From NCBI GenBank assembly GCA_026196495.1, contig JAPHSY010000020.1, positions 1-64,000 on the forward strand: a stretch of DNA of 64,000 nt, given 5' to 3'. Made by a program: the position numbers and the translations under genes. This DNA comes from Magnetovibrio sp. Its GTDB lineage: Bacteria; Pseudomonadota; Alphaproteobacteria; Rhodospirillales; Magnetovibrionaceae. The notes beneath the pieces were generated by a model that had not been told where the DNA came from, made no database searches, and saw only the letters and a list, made by a program, of their open reading frames with translations. This document shows positions 1 through 7,687 of the stretch, piece by piece; the first letter of the stretch is position 1; each line of letters begins with the position of its first letter.

Positions 1-244
1 AGCATCGTGGGCCGGGGGTGGACGTCTGCGTGCTGAACTTCGCAAACGCACCTATGACGGCGAAGTGGCACGTCGCCAATTGAGTGCGGAACGCGACAAA
101 ACAGCCGAATTGGAAGTTAAATTGCGTGCGTTGGAAATGCAGAACTTAAACACCCCTGCAACAACGGCTGAAGGTGCTGTGAAGACTTTGGAACACGGTG
201 GTGCCGACGCGGTCCAACTGCCCAAGCCCAAAACAGCGGCCTAA
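1..244 (+). CDS. C-terminal part of a LapA-like (DUF1049) membrane protein, 5' end outside window
   Basis: The frame starting at base 2 is open to a TAA at 242-244 and gives about 80 residues. It begins with ASWAGGRLRAELRKR, followed by a charged helical stretch (RRQLSAERDKTAELEVKLRALE region) that looks like a coiled coil, and then a Pro/Thr/Ala-rich tail. In LapA-domain proteins a two-helix membrane part is followed by just such a basic, coiled-coil cytoplasmic tail. In many alphaproteobacteria a lapA-like gene lies between ihfB and pyrF, which fits the pyrF gene that follows after 68 bases. The membrane part itself is not in the window, so the family call rests on the tail and on context. 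Confidence 0.55.
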   Translation, partial: ASWAGGGRLRAELRKRTYDGEVARRQLSAERDKTAELEVKLRALEMQNLNTPATTAEGAVKTLEHGGADAVQLPKPKTAA

Positions 245-312
245 TTTGAAATGGCGAGCAATCGCTTTGTGGGCTCATTTGGCCGAAATAACCACCAGAT
301 TAAAAGACGAAC

Positions 313-1032
313 ATGGTAAAGATTAATAACCCCTGGGAACGTATTTTTGTTGCGCTCGACACCACCGATGTCGGGCGTGCGGTGGAATTGGCCAACGGCC
401 TTAAAGGTCAAGTTGGCGGGGTGAAACTTGGTAAAGAGTTTTTCACCGCCCATGGTCCCGAAGGCGTGCACCGCGTTGTTGAATGTGGCATGCCATTGTT
501 TTTAGATTTAAAATTCCACGATATTCCCAACACCGTTGCCGGAGCCATTCGGGCGTCGTTGCAATTGGCCCCGTTCATTGTGAATGTCCATGCCAGTGGC
601 GGACGGCGCATGATGGAAGCCGCTCGTGCGGCCGCAGACGAAGCCGATCTTGGCAAGCGCCCCAACGTGATTGCCGTGACGGTGCTGACGTCGATGGCGC
701 ATGAAGACCTGACCGAAGTGGGTGTTGACGAAGAACCCTTGGAACAAGTTCTGCGTTTGGGCCGACTGACCAAGTCCAGCGGCCTGGAAGGTGTGGTCTG
801 TTCCGCCAAAGAAGTGGTGGCGCTGCGTGGTGCGGTGGGGGATGACTTCATGTTGGTGGTTCCGGGCATCCGTCCCGAATGGGCCAGCACGGATGATCAA
901 CGCCGTGTGGTGACACCGAAAGATGCGGTTGATCTGGGCGCTGATTATCTGGTCATTGGTCGTCCCATCACCGGGCACGCCGATCCGTCAGAGGCGGCTC
1001 GCTTGATTGCTGAAGAGCTTTCCGCTACATGA
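313..1032 (+). CDS. pyrF: Orotidine 5'-phosphate decarboxylase
   Basis: The 239-residue protein catalyses the last step of de novo UMP synthesis, decarboxylating OMP to UMP in the cytoplasm. The catalytic Lys-Asp-Lys-Asp set of the family is visible: K38 in VKLGKEFF, and D65, K67 and D70 in LDLKFHDIPNT. The phosphate-binding end of the barrel is seen in VVPGIRPEW and in the late IGRPIT segment. Length is normal for the bacterial type I enzyme. The gene opens the plus-strand biosynthetic block, and its TGA overlaps the ATG of the next gene as ATGA, so translation is probably coupled. Confidence 0.97.
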   Translation: MVKINNPWERIFVALDTTDVGRAVELANGLKGQVGGVKLGKEFFTAHGPEGVHRVVECGMPLFLDLKFHDIPNTVAGAIRASLQLAPFIVNVHASGGRRMMEAARAAADEADLGKRPNVIAVTVLTSMAHEDLTEVGVDEEPLEQVLRLGRLTKSSGLEGVVCSAKEVVALRGAVGDDFMLVVPGIRPEWASTDDQRRVVTPKDAVDLGADYLVIGRPITGHADPSEAARLIAEELSAT

Positions 1033-1562
1033 CCGAATCTCACGAACCGGAAGGTACGCCTCAAAATTCAGGTGACTTCAAAAGCCTTTCACACCAAGCT
1101 CTGCAAACCTTGTTGAACGCCTTTCCGCTGATTGTGCGGGCAGCCATTTTGCCCTTTGCGGTGTCGGTTGCCGCCGTGGTTGTGGCGCGTTGGTTGGGCT
1201 CTGCTGAACGCTATGTCTTTGATGTCTTGCATGGCCTGATGGTAATTTCCTATCTGACGTCCTTGTCGCGCATCGTTGCGGGAACTTTTCCGGGATATAA
1301 CATCATGACATTCGCCGTGCCCCGCCCCTCATGGCCGGGCATGGGCATTGCCAAGTCCATCGGTGGGGAAGCTCTTTTGGTGCTGCTGCCGACTATGTTT
1401 ATTTTGTATCTGCTGGCGATCAATTTTGGCCCGTTTATCACCGCCGTGGGCAGTACGGTGCTGAGCGTTGCGGCGATGTTGGCGGTGGAATACTTCCTCA
1501 CCACACTTTTGGGTCTGGTGGTCGGTGCCGGGATGGCCAAATATACGGCGGAAAATCCTTAA
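1029..1562 (+). CDS. Unknown integral membrane protein, about four helices
   Basis: I do not recognise this 177-residue protein. After a polar N-terminus of about 25 residues it has hydrophobic segments near residues 35-55 (LIVRAAILPFAVSVAAVVVA), 70-90, 113-135 and 140-165, so it should sit in the inner membrane with about four helices. It starts with an ATGA overlap on pyrF and is followed 25 bases later by a second membrane protein. The pair separates pyrF from trpF and may act together. No enzymatic motif is visible. Confidence 0.8.
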   Translation: MTESHEPEGTPQNSGDFKSLSHQALQTLLNAFPLIVRAAILPFAVSVAAVVVARWLGSAERYVFDVLHGLMVISYLTSLSRIVAGTFPGYNIMTFAVPRPSWPGMGIAKSIGGEALLVLLPTMFILYLLAINFGPFITAVGSTVLSVAAMLAVEYFLTTLLGLVVGAGMAKYTAENP

Positions 1563-1587
1563 GGCTTGGGAAAAGGGGGCAGATGAC

Positions 1588-2334
1588 ATGACGTCCGGTC
1601 TGGCAATGGCAGTGGCATCCTTGCGCCTGTTTGCATCAAACTTCATTGCGGCGGCTATCTTGATGGCTCTGCCGGTTGTTTTGTCGTCGGCCTTGGTTCT
1701 TGCCAGTGTTGGTGAGTTTGGGCTCTATCATTTTTCATTGGAATTGGCGCGCGCGGCCATGATGGTTCTATTTGGCGCGGCATTTTTGCGTGTGCTGTTG
1801 AACGGTCAGGGCCTGTCTCTGCAAACGTTCCAGTTCGGTTGGAATGAATTTCGTTTTGCAATCTGGTCCGTGATCTTAGGGCTCGCCTTTGTGGCGTGGC
1901 GCCTTGTCTATTTCGCACTGATGGGTCTGATGATGGTGTTTGCCGTGGCAGGCGGCCTGGATATCAATAGCGAGATATTTAAAACCTCGATCAACGTTGG
2001 CTTGGTTATCACCTTCGGCTATTTTGTTGTGCGTTATCTAGGCGTTGGCCCCGCTCTGATTGCGGGTCAGCCCAAAATTCGACAAGCGGCGGACCAGGCA
2101 TGGCGAGACAGTGGGGCAAATATAAAGGCTCATTTTGTCGCCGCTGTGGTGCTAATCGTTCCCGTCACTCTGCTCGGTTTGGCAGGTATCGAACTTGCCA
2201 AATCCGTATTTGCCGATGGTGTCATGGTGCACACCGTGGGCCGCAGTACTCTGGATTATGTCTTGCTCGCCGTCGTCCTGTGCTTGTCGGCTGTGGTGTT
2301 TCAATCACTGGCGGAATCTAAAGAATCCCGTTAA
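1588..2334 (+). CDS. Unknown integral membrane protein, about six helices
   Basis: This is a 248-residue protein that I do not recognise. The frame is open further upstream, but the ATG at 1588 follows a purine-rich GGGGGCAGATGAC and avoids overlap with the previous gene, so it is preferred. Long hydrophobic stretches run from about residue 10 to 50, 55-75, 90-125, 135-160, 185-210 and 220-242. The spacing of helices and the short polar C-terminus suggest a small permease-like or scaffold membrane protein, but no family motif is evident. It lies in the same transcriptional run as the preceding membrane protein, and trpF follows after 9 bases. Confidence 0.8.
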   Translation: MTSGLAMAVASLRLFASNFIAAAILMALPVVLSSALVLASVGEFGLYHFSLELARAAMMVLFGAAFLRVLLNGQGLSLQTFQFGWNEFRFAIWSVILGLAFVAWRLVYFALMGLMMVFAVAGGLDINSEIFKTSINVGLVITFGYFVVRYLGVGPALIAGQPKIRQAADQAWRDSGANIKAHFVAAVVLIVPVTLLGLAGIELAKSVFADGVMVHTVGRSTLDYVLLAVVLCLSAVVFQSLAESKESR

Positions 2335-2343
2335 AAGAGCCCT

Positions 2344-2985
2344 ATGAGTATCGACGTCAAAATCTGCGGAATCAATTCACCCGAAGCCCTTGATGCTGCT
2401 GTATCTGGCGGTGCCAAGATGTTGGGCTTTGTGTTTTTTCCCAAATCACCTCGCGCTGTGACCCCTGTTGAGGCCAAAGCCTTGATGGACCGGGTGCCTG
2501 ACGGCGTGACCAAGGTTGCCTTGATGGTCAATCCTGATGACTACGACGTCGGTGCGGTGTGCCGCCATTTGCCGGTGGATTTGCTGCAATTGCATGGCTC
2601 TGAAACGGTTGAACGCATTTCCGATATCAAGGCTATCACCGGGCTGCCGATTATGAAGGCGGTGGGGATTGAAAGCCCCGATGATATCGCCAAGGCCCAT
2701 GAATACGAAACATTGTGTGAACGCATTTTGTTGGATGCCAAGGCCCCCAAAGGTGCGGATTTGCCCGGTGGCAATGCTTTGAGTTTCGACTGGACCCTGA
2801 TTTCTGATGAAAAATGGACCAAACCGTGGATGTTGGCGGGTGGTTTGAACGCTGGAAATTTGGCAGAAGCGGTGAAAACCAGCGGGGCTACCTTTGTGGA
2901 TGTGTCGTCAGGTGTCGAAGATGCGCCGGGACAAAAATCTGAAGCAAAAATCCAAGAATTCCTAGACCTCGCCAAAAGTCTCTAA
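2344..2985 (+). CDS. trpF: Phosphoribosylanthranilate isomerase
   Basis: The 213-residue protein isomerises N-(5'-phosphoribosyl)anthranilate to CdRP, the third step of tryptophan synthesis. Family landmarks are present in order: VKICG at the N-terminus with the catalytic cysteine C8, GFVFFPKSPRAV, the LQLHGSE strand, and the C-terminal phosphate-binding DVSSGVEDAPGQKS. Length is normal for a stand-alone (unfused) enzyme. It begins 9 bases after the membrane-protein gene and precedes trpB and trpA, so the cluster is the trpFBA arrangement seen across alphaproteobacteria, with the other trp genes elsewhere. Confidence 0.97.
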   Translation: MSIDVKICGINSPEALDAAVSGGAKMLGFVFFPKSPRAVTPVEAKALMDRVPDGVTKVALMVNPDDYDVGAVCRHLPVDLLQLHGSETVERISDIKAITGLPIMKAVGIESPDDIAKAHEYETLCERILLDAKAPKGADLPGGNALSFDWTLISDEKWTKPWMLAGGLNAGNLAEAVKTSGATFVDVSSGVEDAPGQKSEAKIQEFLDLAKSL

Positions 2986-2988
2986 AAA

Positions 2989-3038
2989 CAAGGTAAAATG
3001 CCTTGCTAGAGCCACATTTGAGCGTTCAAATCTGTGGC
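2989..3038 (+). other. Two small stem-loops between trpF and trpB
   Basis: The 112-base spacer between trpF and trpB holds CAAGG-7-CCTTG at 2989-3005 and a longer bulged stem at 3011-3038, in which GCCACA TTTGA pairs with TCAAA .. TGTGGC around a GCGT loop. No T-tract follows, so these are not typical intrinsic terminators. They could be RNA processing or stability elements that set trpB/trpA expression apart from trpF. No leader peptide rich in Trp codons is visible, so classical attenuation is not supported. Confidence 0.4.
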
Positions 3039-3097
3039 AATTCAGCGCGGAGCTTGCTAAGTTCCCCGCACTTAGAAATCCGCAGCGGTAGGCATTT

Positions 3098-4321
3098 ATG
3101 AACAAGCCCAATACATTCCGGGAAGGCCCGGACGAAACAGGTCATTTCGGTATCTTTGGCGGCCAGTTTGTGGCCGAAACCTTGATGCCTTTGGTCCACG
3201 ATGTGGCCGAAGCCTATGAGACTGCAAAAAACGACCCGGAGTTTGTCAAGGAAAAGGCCTATTACTTGTCGCAATACGTGGGCCGTCCCAGTCCGCTGTA
3301 TCTGGCACAGCGCCTAACCGACAAGCTTGGCGGCGCAAAAATTTATCTCAAACGCGAAGACCTGAACCACACCGGGGCGCACAAGGTCAACAACACCATC
3401 GGTCAAATCTTGTTGGCCAAACGCATGGGCAAGACCCGCATCATCGCCGAAACCGGCGCGGGTCAGCACGGCGTGGCGACGGCGACGGTCTGTGCACTGT
3501 TTGATATCCCGTGCACCATCTACATGGGCACCAAAGATATTGAGCGCCAAGCCCCCAACGTGTTCCGCATGAAAATGCTGGGTGCGGAAATCAAGCCGGT
3601 GACGGTCGGGTCTTGTTCTCTCAAAGACGCCATGAACGAAGCCATTCGCGATTGGGTGTCCAACGTCGACACCACATACTTCTTGGTGGGCACGGCAGCG
3701 GGGATGCATCCGTTCCCGATGATGGTTCGTGATTTCCAATGCGTCATCGGTGAAGAAGTGCGCGAACAAATCATGGAGGCCGAAGGCCGCTTGCCCGATA
3801 CCTTGGTGGCGTGTATTGGCGGGGGCTCCAACGCCATTGGCCTGTTCCACCCGTTCTTGGATGATGCCGATGTCAAAATCATCGGCACCGAAGCCGCGGG
3901 CAAAGGTCTGGAAACGGGTCTGCATGCGGCAAGTCTGACTGCGGGTCAGCCCGGTGTGTTGCATGGCAACCGTATGTATTTGCTGCAAGACGAAGACGGT
4001 CAGATCATGGAAGCCGACAGCGTTTCTGCAGGTCTAGATTATCCCGGTATCGGACCGGAACATTGCTGGCTCCACGACATTGGTCGTGTCGAGTATGTGC
4101 CCGTTACTGATGCTGAAGCCTTGGATGCGTTCCATACGCTGACCAAGTTGGAAGGTATTATCCCGGCACTGGAAAGTTCCCATGCCATTGCCCATGCCAT
4201 GAAAATTGCGCCGGACTTGCCCCAAGACCATATCATGGTGGTGAACCTGTCGGGGCGTGGTGATAAAGACCTCAACACCGTTGCCGCAACCATGGGTGTG
4301 GAGATGGGGGTGAACCTATGA
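3098..4321 (+). CDS. trpB: Tryptophan synthase beta chain
   Basis: The 407-residue PLP enzyme condenses indole with serine to make tryptophan. The Schiff-base lysine is K96 in the conserved HTGAHKVNN segment, and the phosphate-binding loop is GGGSNAIG. The N-terminal GxFGGxFVxETLMP block (residues 14-30) and the C-terminal LSGRGDKDL are also present. Length is usual. The end of the gene overlaps trpA as ATGA, which suits a complex whose two chains channel indole between active sites. Confidence 0.98.
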   Translation: MNKPNTFREGPDETGHFGIFGGQFVAETLMPLVHDVAEAYETAKNDPEFVKEKAYYLSQYVGRPSPLYLAQRLTDKLGGAKIYLKREDLNHTGAHKVNNTIGQILLAKRMGKTRIIAETGAGQHGVATATVCALFDIPCTIYMGTKDIERQAPNVFRMKMLGAEIKPVTVGSCSLKDAMNEAIRDWVSNVDTTYFLVGTAAGMHPFPMMVRDFQCVIGEEVREQIMEAEGRLPDTLVACIGGGSNAIGLFHPFLDDADVKIIGTEAAGKGLETGLHAASLTAGQPGVLHGNRMYLLQDEDGQIMEADSVSAGLDYPGIGPEHCWLHDIGRVEYVPVTDAEALDAFHTLTKLEGIIPALESSHAIAHAMKIAPDLPQDHIMVVNLSGRGDKDLNTVAATMGVEMGVNL

Positions 4322-5169
4322 ATGCCATCACCGCTAAGTCCGTCGAAACCCGTTTAGGTAAACGCTTTGCTGCCTTGAAGGCTGAAGGTCGCGCTGCGTT
4401 GGTAACATTTGTCACCGCAGGCGATCCAGATGCCCAAACGGGCCTAAAGATCTTGCAAGGTCTGCCTGGTGCTGGTGCCGATATCATCGAACTGGGTATG
4501 CCGTTTTCGGACCCCATGGCCGATGGCCCGTCTATTCAAGCCAGTTCTCAGCGCGCCTTGGCCGCGGGCATGACCATGAAGCAGACCTTGGATCAGGTCC
4601 GCACCTTCCGTACCCAAGATAACGACACGCCCATTGTACTGATGGGCTATTATAATCCGGTTTACTTCTATGGGGTGGAAAAATTTGTTGCGGATGCCAA
4701 GGAAGCTGGCGTTGATGGATTGATCATTGTTGATCTTCCCCCGGAAGAAGAGAGTGAGTTGTGTCTGCCTGCGCTTAAAGGGGGCATCAACTTTATTTAT
4801 CTGACCGCACCAACCACTGATGACAAGCGTTTGCCACGTGTTTTGGAAAATGCGTCCGGTTTCGTTTACTATGTATCCATCACCGGTGTGACGGGGACAG
4901 CCTCGGCCGCAAAGGCAGATGTGGATGCGGCTGTGTCGCGCATTCGCCGTCATACGGATTTGCCCGTGGCTGTGGGCTTTGGCATCACCACGCCTGAGGG
5001 TGCAGCGGATGTGGCATCTGTTGCGGATGCTGCCGTGGTCGGTTCCGCCATCGTTAACCGGGTGCGGGACAATTTGGATGAACAAGGCCGGGCCAAGCCG
5101 GGTCTGGTGGATGAAGTTTTGAACTTCACCAAAAAGCTTGCGGACGGTGTTCGCAAGGTAAAGAAATAA
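4318..5169 (+). CDS. trpA: Tryptophan synthase alpha chain
   Basis: The 283-residue TIM-barrel protein cleaves indole-3-glycerol phosphate to indole and glyceraldehyde 3-phosphate and passes indole to TrpB. The catalytic acids are E58 in [11 protein letters not shown] and D69 in the following PMADGPSIQ. The [11 protein letters not shown] strand and the [10 protein letters not shown] loop are family typical. It overlaps trpB by 4 bases and ends 12 bases before accD. The C-terminus carries a short lysine-rich tail. Nothing unusual. Confidence 0.98.
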   Translation: MNAITAKSVETRLGKRFAALKAEGRAALVTFVTAGDPDAQTGLKILQGLPGAGADIIELGMPFSDPMADGPSIQASSQRALAAGMTMKQTLDQVRTFRTQDNDTPIVLMGYYNPVYFYGVEKFVADAKEAGVDGLIIVDLPPEEESELCLPALKGGINFIYLTAPTTDDKRLPRVLENASGFVYYVSITGVTGTASAAKADVDAAVSRIRRHTDLPVAVGFGITTPEGAADVASVADAAVVGSAIVNRVRDNLDEQGRAKPGLVDEVLNFTKKLADGVRKVKK

Positions 5170-5181
5170 AAAGGATAGCGC

Positions 5182-6156
5182 ATGAACTGGCTCAAGGATT
5201 TTGTTCGCCCCAAGTTGAAAGAACTGGTTGGTGGCGTCAAAGACATTCCGGAAAACCTGTGGCACCAATGCCCCAGTTGTCAGCAGATGATTTTTCACCG
5301 CGACTTGGAAGCAAACCTCAATGTTTGTCAACATTGCGGCCATCACATGCGCATTGGTGTGGGTAAACGGCTAGAGTTGCTGTTTGATGGTGGTGAATAC
5401 AAAACGGCGCAATTTGGTTCTCAAGTAAGCGACCCGCTGAAATTCAAAGACCTGAAGAAGTATTCCGAACGCCTCAAGGATGCTCAGTCAAAAACGTCTG
5501 AAGAAGACGCTATGATCGTTGCCCACGGTAAAATGGGCGGTCAAAACGTTGTTGTTGCGGCGTTTAACTTTGCATTTATGGGCGGTTCCATGGGCACGGC
5601 TGTGGGTGAGGGCATCGTCACCGCCTCGCGTTTGGCCCAGGTTCAAGATGCATCCCTGATCATCATTCCCGCATCCGGCGGCGCGCGCATGCAAGAAGGC
5701 ATCTTGTCCTTAATGCAAATGGCGCGTACCACAATTGCGGTTGAAGAGGTCAAAGATAAAGGCCTGCCTTACATGGTGCTGTTGACCGATCCCACTACAG
5801 GTGGGGTGTCAGCTTCATTTGCTATGTTGGGTGACGTTGCCATAGCGGAACCCGGCTGTATCATCGGTTTTGCTGGGCGGCGCGTGATCGAACAAACCAT
5901 CCGCGAACAGTTACCAGACGATTTCCAGAAAGCAGAGTATCTGTTGGATCATGGCATGGTGGATATGGTTGTGGAACGCAAGGACTTGCGTTCGACCATC
6001 GTGCGGGTGTTGTCTTTGTTGCGCAATACCGGCGCCCCTGCCGATGTGGTGGAATTGGTAACAGAACCAGTTGAAATGCCCAACGAGAAAGCCAAGGGTC
6101 CGGTGATTGATGCGCCAATTCCGCACGGTGCGCGTCCACCCGAAGATACGAAATAA
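5182..6156 (+). CDS. accD: Acetyl-CoA carboxylase, carboxyltransferase beta subunit
   Basis: The 324-residue protein, with AccA, transfers the carboxyl group from biotin-BCCP to acetyl-CoA, the committed step of fatty acid synthesis. The N-terminal zinc ribbon is intact: C30, C33, C49 and C52 (CPSC then CQHC). The crotonase-like carboxyltransferase core follows with GGARMQEG and PTTGGVSASFA, and FAGRRVIEQT near residue 235. The C-terminal 30 residues are Pro/Lys rich and variable in the family. The trpA-accD-folC order is common in proteobacteria. A GGATAGCGC Shine-Dalgarno-like stretch precedes the ATG. Confidence 0.97.
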   Translation: MNWLKDFVRPKLKELVGGVKDIPENLWHQCPSCQQMIFHRDLEANLNVCQHCGHHMRIGVGKRLELLFDGGEYKTAQFGSQVSDPLKFKDLKKYSERLKDAQSKTSEEDAMIVAHGKMGGQNVVVAAFNFAFMGGSMGTAVGEGIVTASRLAQVQDASLIIIPASGGARMQEGILSLMQMARTTIAVEEVKDKGLPYMVLLTDPTTGGVSASFAMLGDVAIAEPGCIIGFAGRRVIEQTIREQLPDDFQKAEYLLDHGMVDMVVERKDLRSTIVRVLSLLRNTGAPADVVELVTEPVEMPNEKAKGPVIDAPIPHGARPPEDTK

Positions 6157-6165
6157 GTTGCCCTG

Positions 6166-7497
6166 ATGAGCGCTTCTGAAAGCACGGATGTGATCTTGGA
6201 ACGCCTGATGGCGTTGCATCCCAAATCCATTGATTTGAGCCTGGAACGCCTAGAGCGTTTGCTTGCGGCTTTGGACAATCCAGAACGCAAACTCCCGCCT
6301 GTGGTGCACATTGCGGGCACCAACGGCAAAGGGTCCACGGCGGCTTTTTTGCGTGCCTTTGCCGAAGCCGCAGGACTGAGCGTTCATGTCTACACTTCGC
6401 CACATCTGGTTAAGTTTAATGAGCGTATCTGTATTTCTGGGCAAGTGATCAGCGATGATGAGCTTTCAGAAATTTTGGAAACTTGCGAGCAAGCCAATGA
6501 TGGCGAACCCATAACCTTCTTTGAAATCACTACGGCGGCAGCATTTGTTGCCTTTGCCAAGCATCCGGCGGATTTGGTGATCCTGGAAACCGGCTTGGGT
6601 GGACGTTTGGATGCGACCAATGTCATTGATCAGCCGCGCTTAAATGTGATTACACCCATATCACTTGATCATCAGCATTTTTTAGGTGACACCATAGAAG
6701 AGATCGCCGGGGAAAAAGCCGGCATTATGAAACCTGGCGTGCCTTGTGTCATTGCGGCTCAAGGTACACGTGCTGCTGAAAAAGCTCTGCGCAAACATGC
6801 CAAAGAAGTCAATGCGCCGATGATCTGGGAAGGTAAGGACTGGTTTGCTAGATCTGCGGGCGGTCGCCGTTCCAAGGGTGATGGCGGCATACTATACAAA
6901 GGCCATGGTGTTGCGGGTGAAGCTGAACGTAGCTTCCCGTCGCCCGCACTTGTTGGCCGCTATCAAGTGCGCAATGCCGCTTTGGCAATTGCGAGTGCAG
7001 AGGCCCTTCAACCAGATTTTGATATTTCCGACTCGGCCATCACTTTGGGCCTCAAATCGGTGCGCTGGCCTGCACGAATGCAACAATTATCGGCAGGCCC
7101 GTTGGTGGATATATTACCAAAAGAGTGGGAATTGTGGCTCGACGGTGGGCACAATCGTGCGGCGGCTGAAATGATTGCACAGCACAGCCGCACCTGGCGG
7201 GGTGAGGATCTCTGGCTGGTGTTTGGTGCCCTAAATCAACGCCCACCTTTGGAGTTTTTGAAGCCCTTAGAAGGCAAAGTTCGTGCCGCCTATACCGTCA
7301 CAATTCCCAATGAACCCAATAGCCTCAGTGCACAAGAGGGTGCCGAAGCCGCAAACCAACTGAATATGAATGCCCGGCCTGTTGCCAGTGTGGCCGAAGC
7401 CGTTGAGAGCATTGTTGAGGTGGCAGAGCGTCCCGGACGCATATTGATTTGTGGTTCGCTCTATCTGGCTGGCCAAGTACTTCGTGATAACGGTTAA
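6166..7497 (+). CDS. folC: Bifunctional folylpolyglutamate / dihydrofolate synthase
   Basis: The 443-residue Mur-ligase-family enzyme joins glutamate to dihydropteroate and adds further glutamates to folates, using ATP. The P-loop is HIAGTNGKGST at about residues 47-57, followed by the family blocks TSPHLVKFNERI, LETGLGGRLDATNV and GEKAGIMKPG, and in the C-terminal ligase domain LDGGHNRAAA. Length is normal. It starts 9 bases after accD and is the last gene of the biosynthetic run. No clear terminator follows, but an independent promoter for the next gene lies about 95 bases downstream. Confidence 0.95.
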   Translation: MSASESTDVILERLMALHPKSIDLSLERLERLLAALDNPERKLPPVVHIAGTNGKGSTAAFLRAFAEAAGLSVHVYTSPHLVKFNERICISGQVISDDELSEILETCEQANDGEPITFFEITTAAAFVAFAKHPADLVILETGLGGRLDATNVIDQPRLNVITPISLDHQHFLGDTIEEIAGEKAGIMKPGVPCVIAAQGTRAAEKALRKHAKEVNAPMIWEGKDWFARSAGGRRSKGDGGILYKGHGVAGEAERSFPSPALVGRYQVRNAALAIASAEALQPDFDISDSAITLGLKSVRWPARMQQLSAGPLVDILPKEWELWLDGGHNRAAAEMIAQHSRTWRGEDLWLVFGALNQRPPLEFLKPLEGKVRAAYTVTIPNEPNSLSAQEGAEAANQLNMNARPVASVAEAVESIVEVAERPGRILICGSLYLAGQVLRDNG

Positions 7498-7590
7498 TCA
7501 GTATCTCCTTAAAACTTAAATAGTGCAGTCGTTTAGTAATATATCGCGCAACTTATATACTAAAATTTTGTGTTAAATAGTGTATTAAAG

Positions 7591-7599
7591 TGCTATAAT
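7591..7599 (+). promoter_or_regulatory. Extended -10 promoter for the hybrid histidine kinase
   Basis: The sequence TGCTATAAT is a consensus extended -10 element (TGN followed by TATAAT at 7594-7599), set in an AT-rich stretch. A weak -35 candidate GTGTTA lies 18 bases upstream. An extended -10 can work with a poor -35. Transcription would start near 7606 and give a leader of about 80 bases. The assignment is by eye. Confidence 0.55.
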
Positions 7600-7625
7600 T
7601 TAAAAAGAAATTAGGCAATGAGGTG

Positions 7626-7681
7626 TGCTGCGCAGCAAAATCTGGCGGTAACGGGTAGGCGCAGCCGAAGTATTCGGAGGG
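7626..7681 (+). promoter_or_regulatory. Structured 5' leader of the hybrid kinase gene
   Basis: The leader contains the perfect 12-base palindrome TGCTGCGCAGCA at 7626-7637 and a second hairpin, CCGAA-GTA-TTCGG. That second hairpin directly abuts the purine-rich ribosome binding site GGAGGGG, so part of the site could be held in structure. This could tune translation or be part of a small aptamer. I could not match it to a known riboswitch class. Confidence 0.4.
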
Positions 7682-7687
7682 GTATAT

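Noticed and set aside
4444-5346. Minus-strand frame of 300 codons opposite trpA/accD
   Set aside because: Antisense to two well-supported genes; no ribosome site or domain.
7600-7687. Cyclic di-GMP riboswitch in the kinase leader
   Set aside because: The ACGCAAAGCC core and GNRA tetraloop-receptor arrangement are absent.
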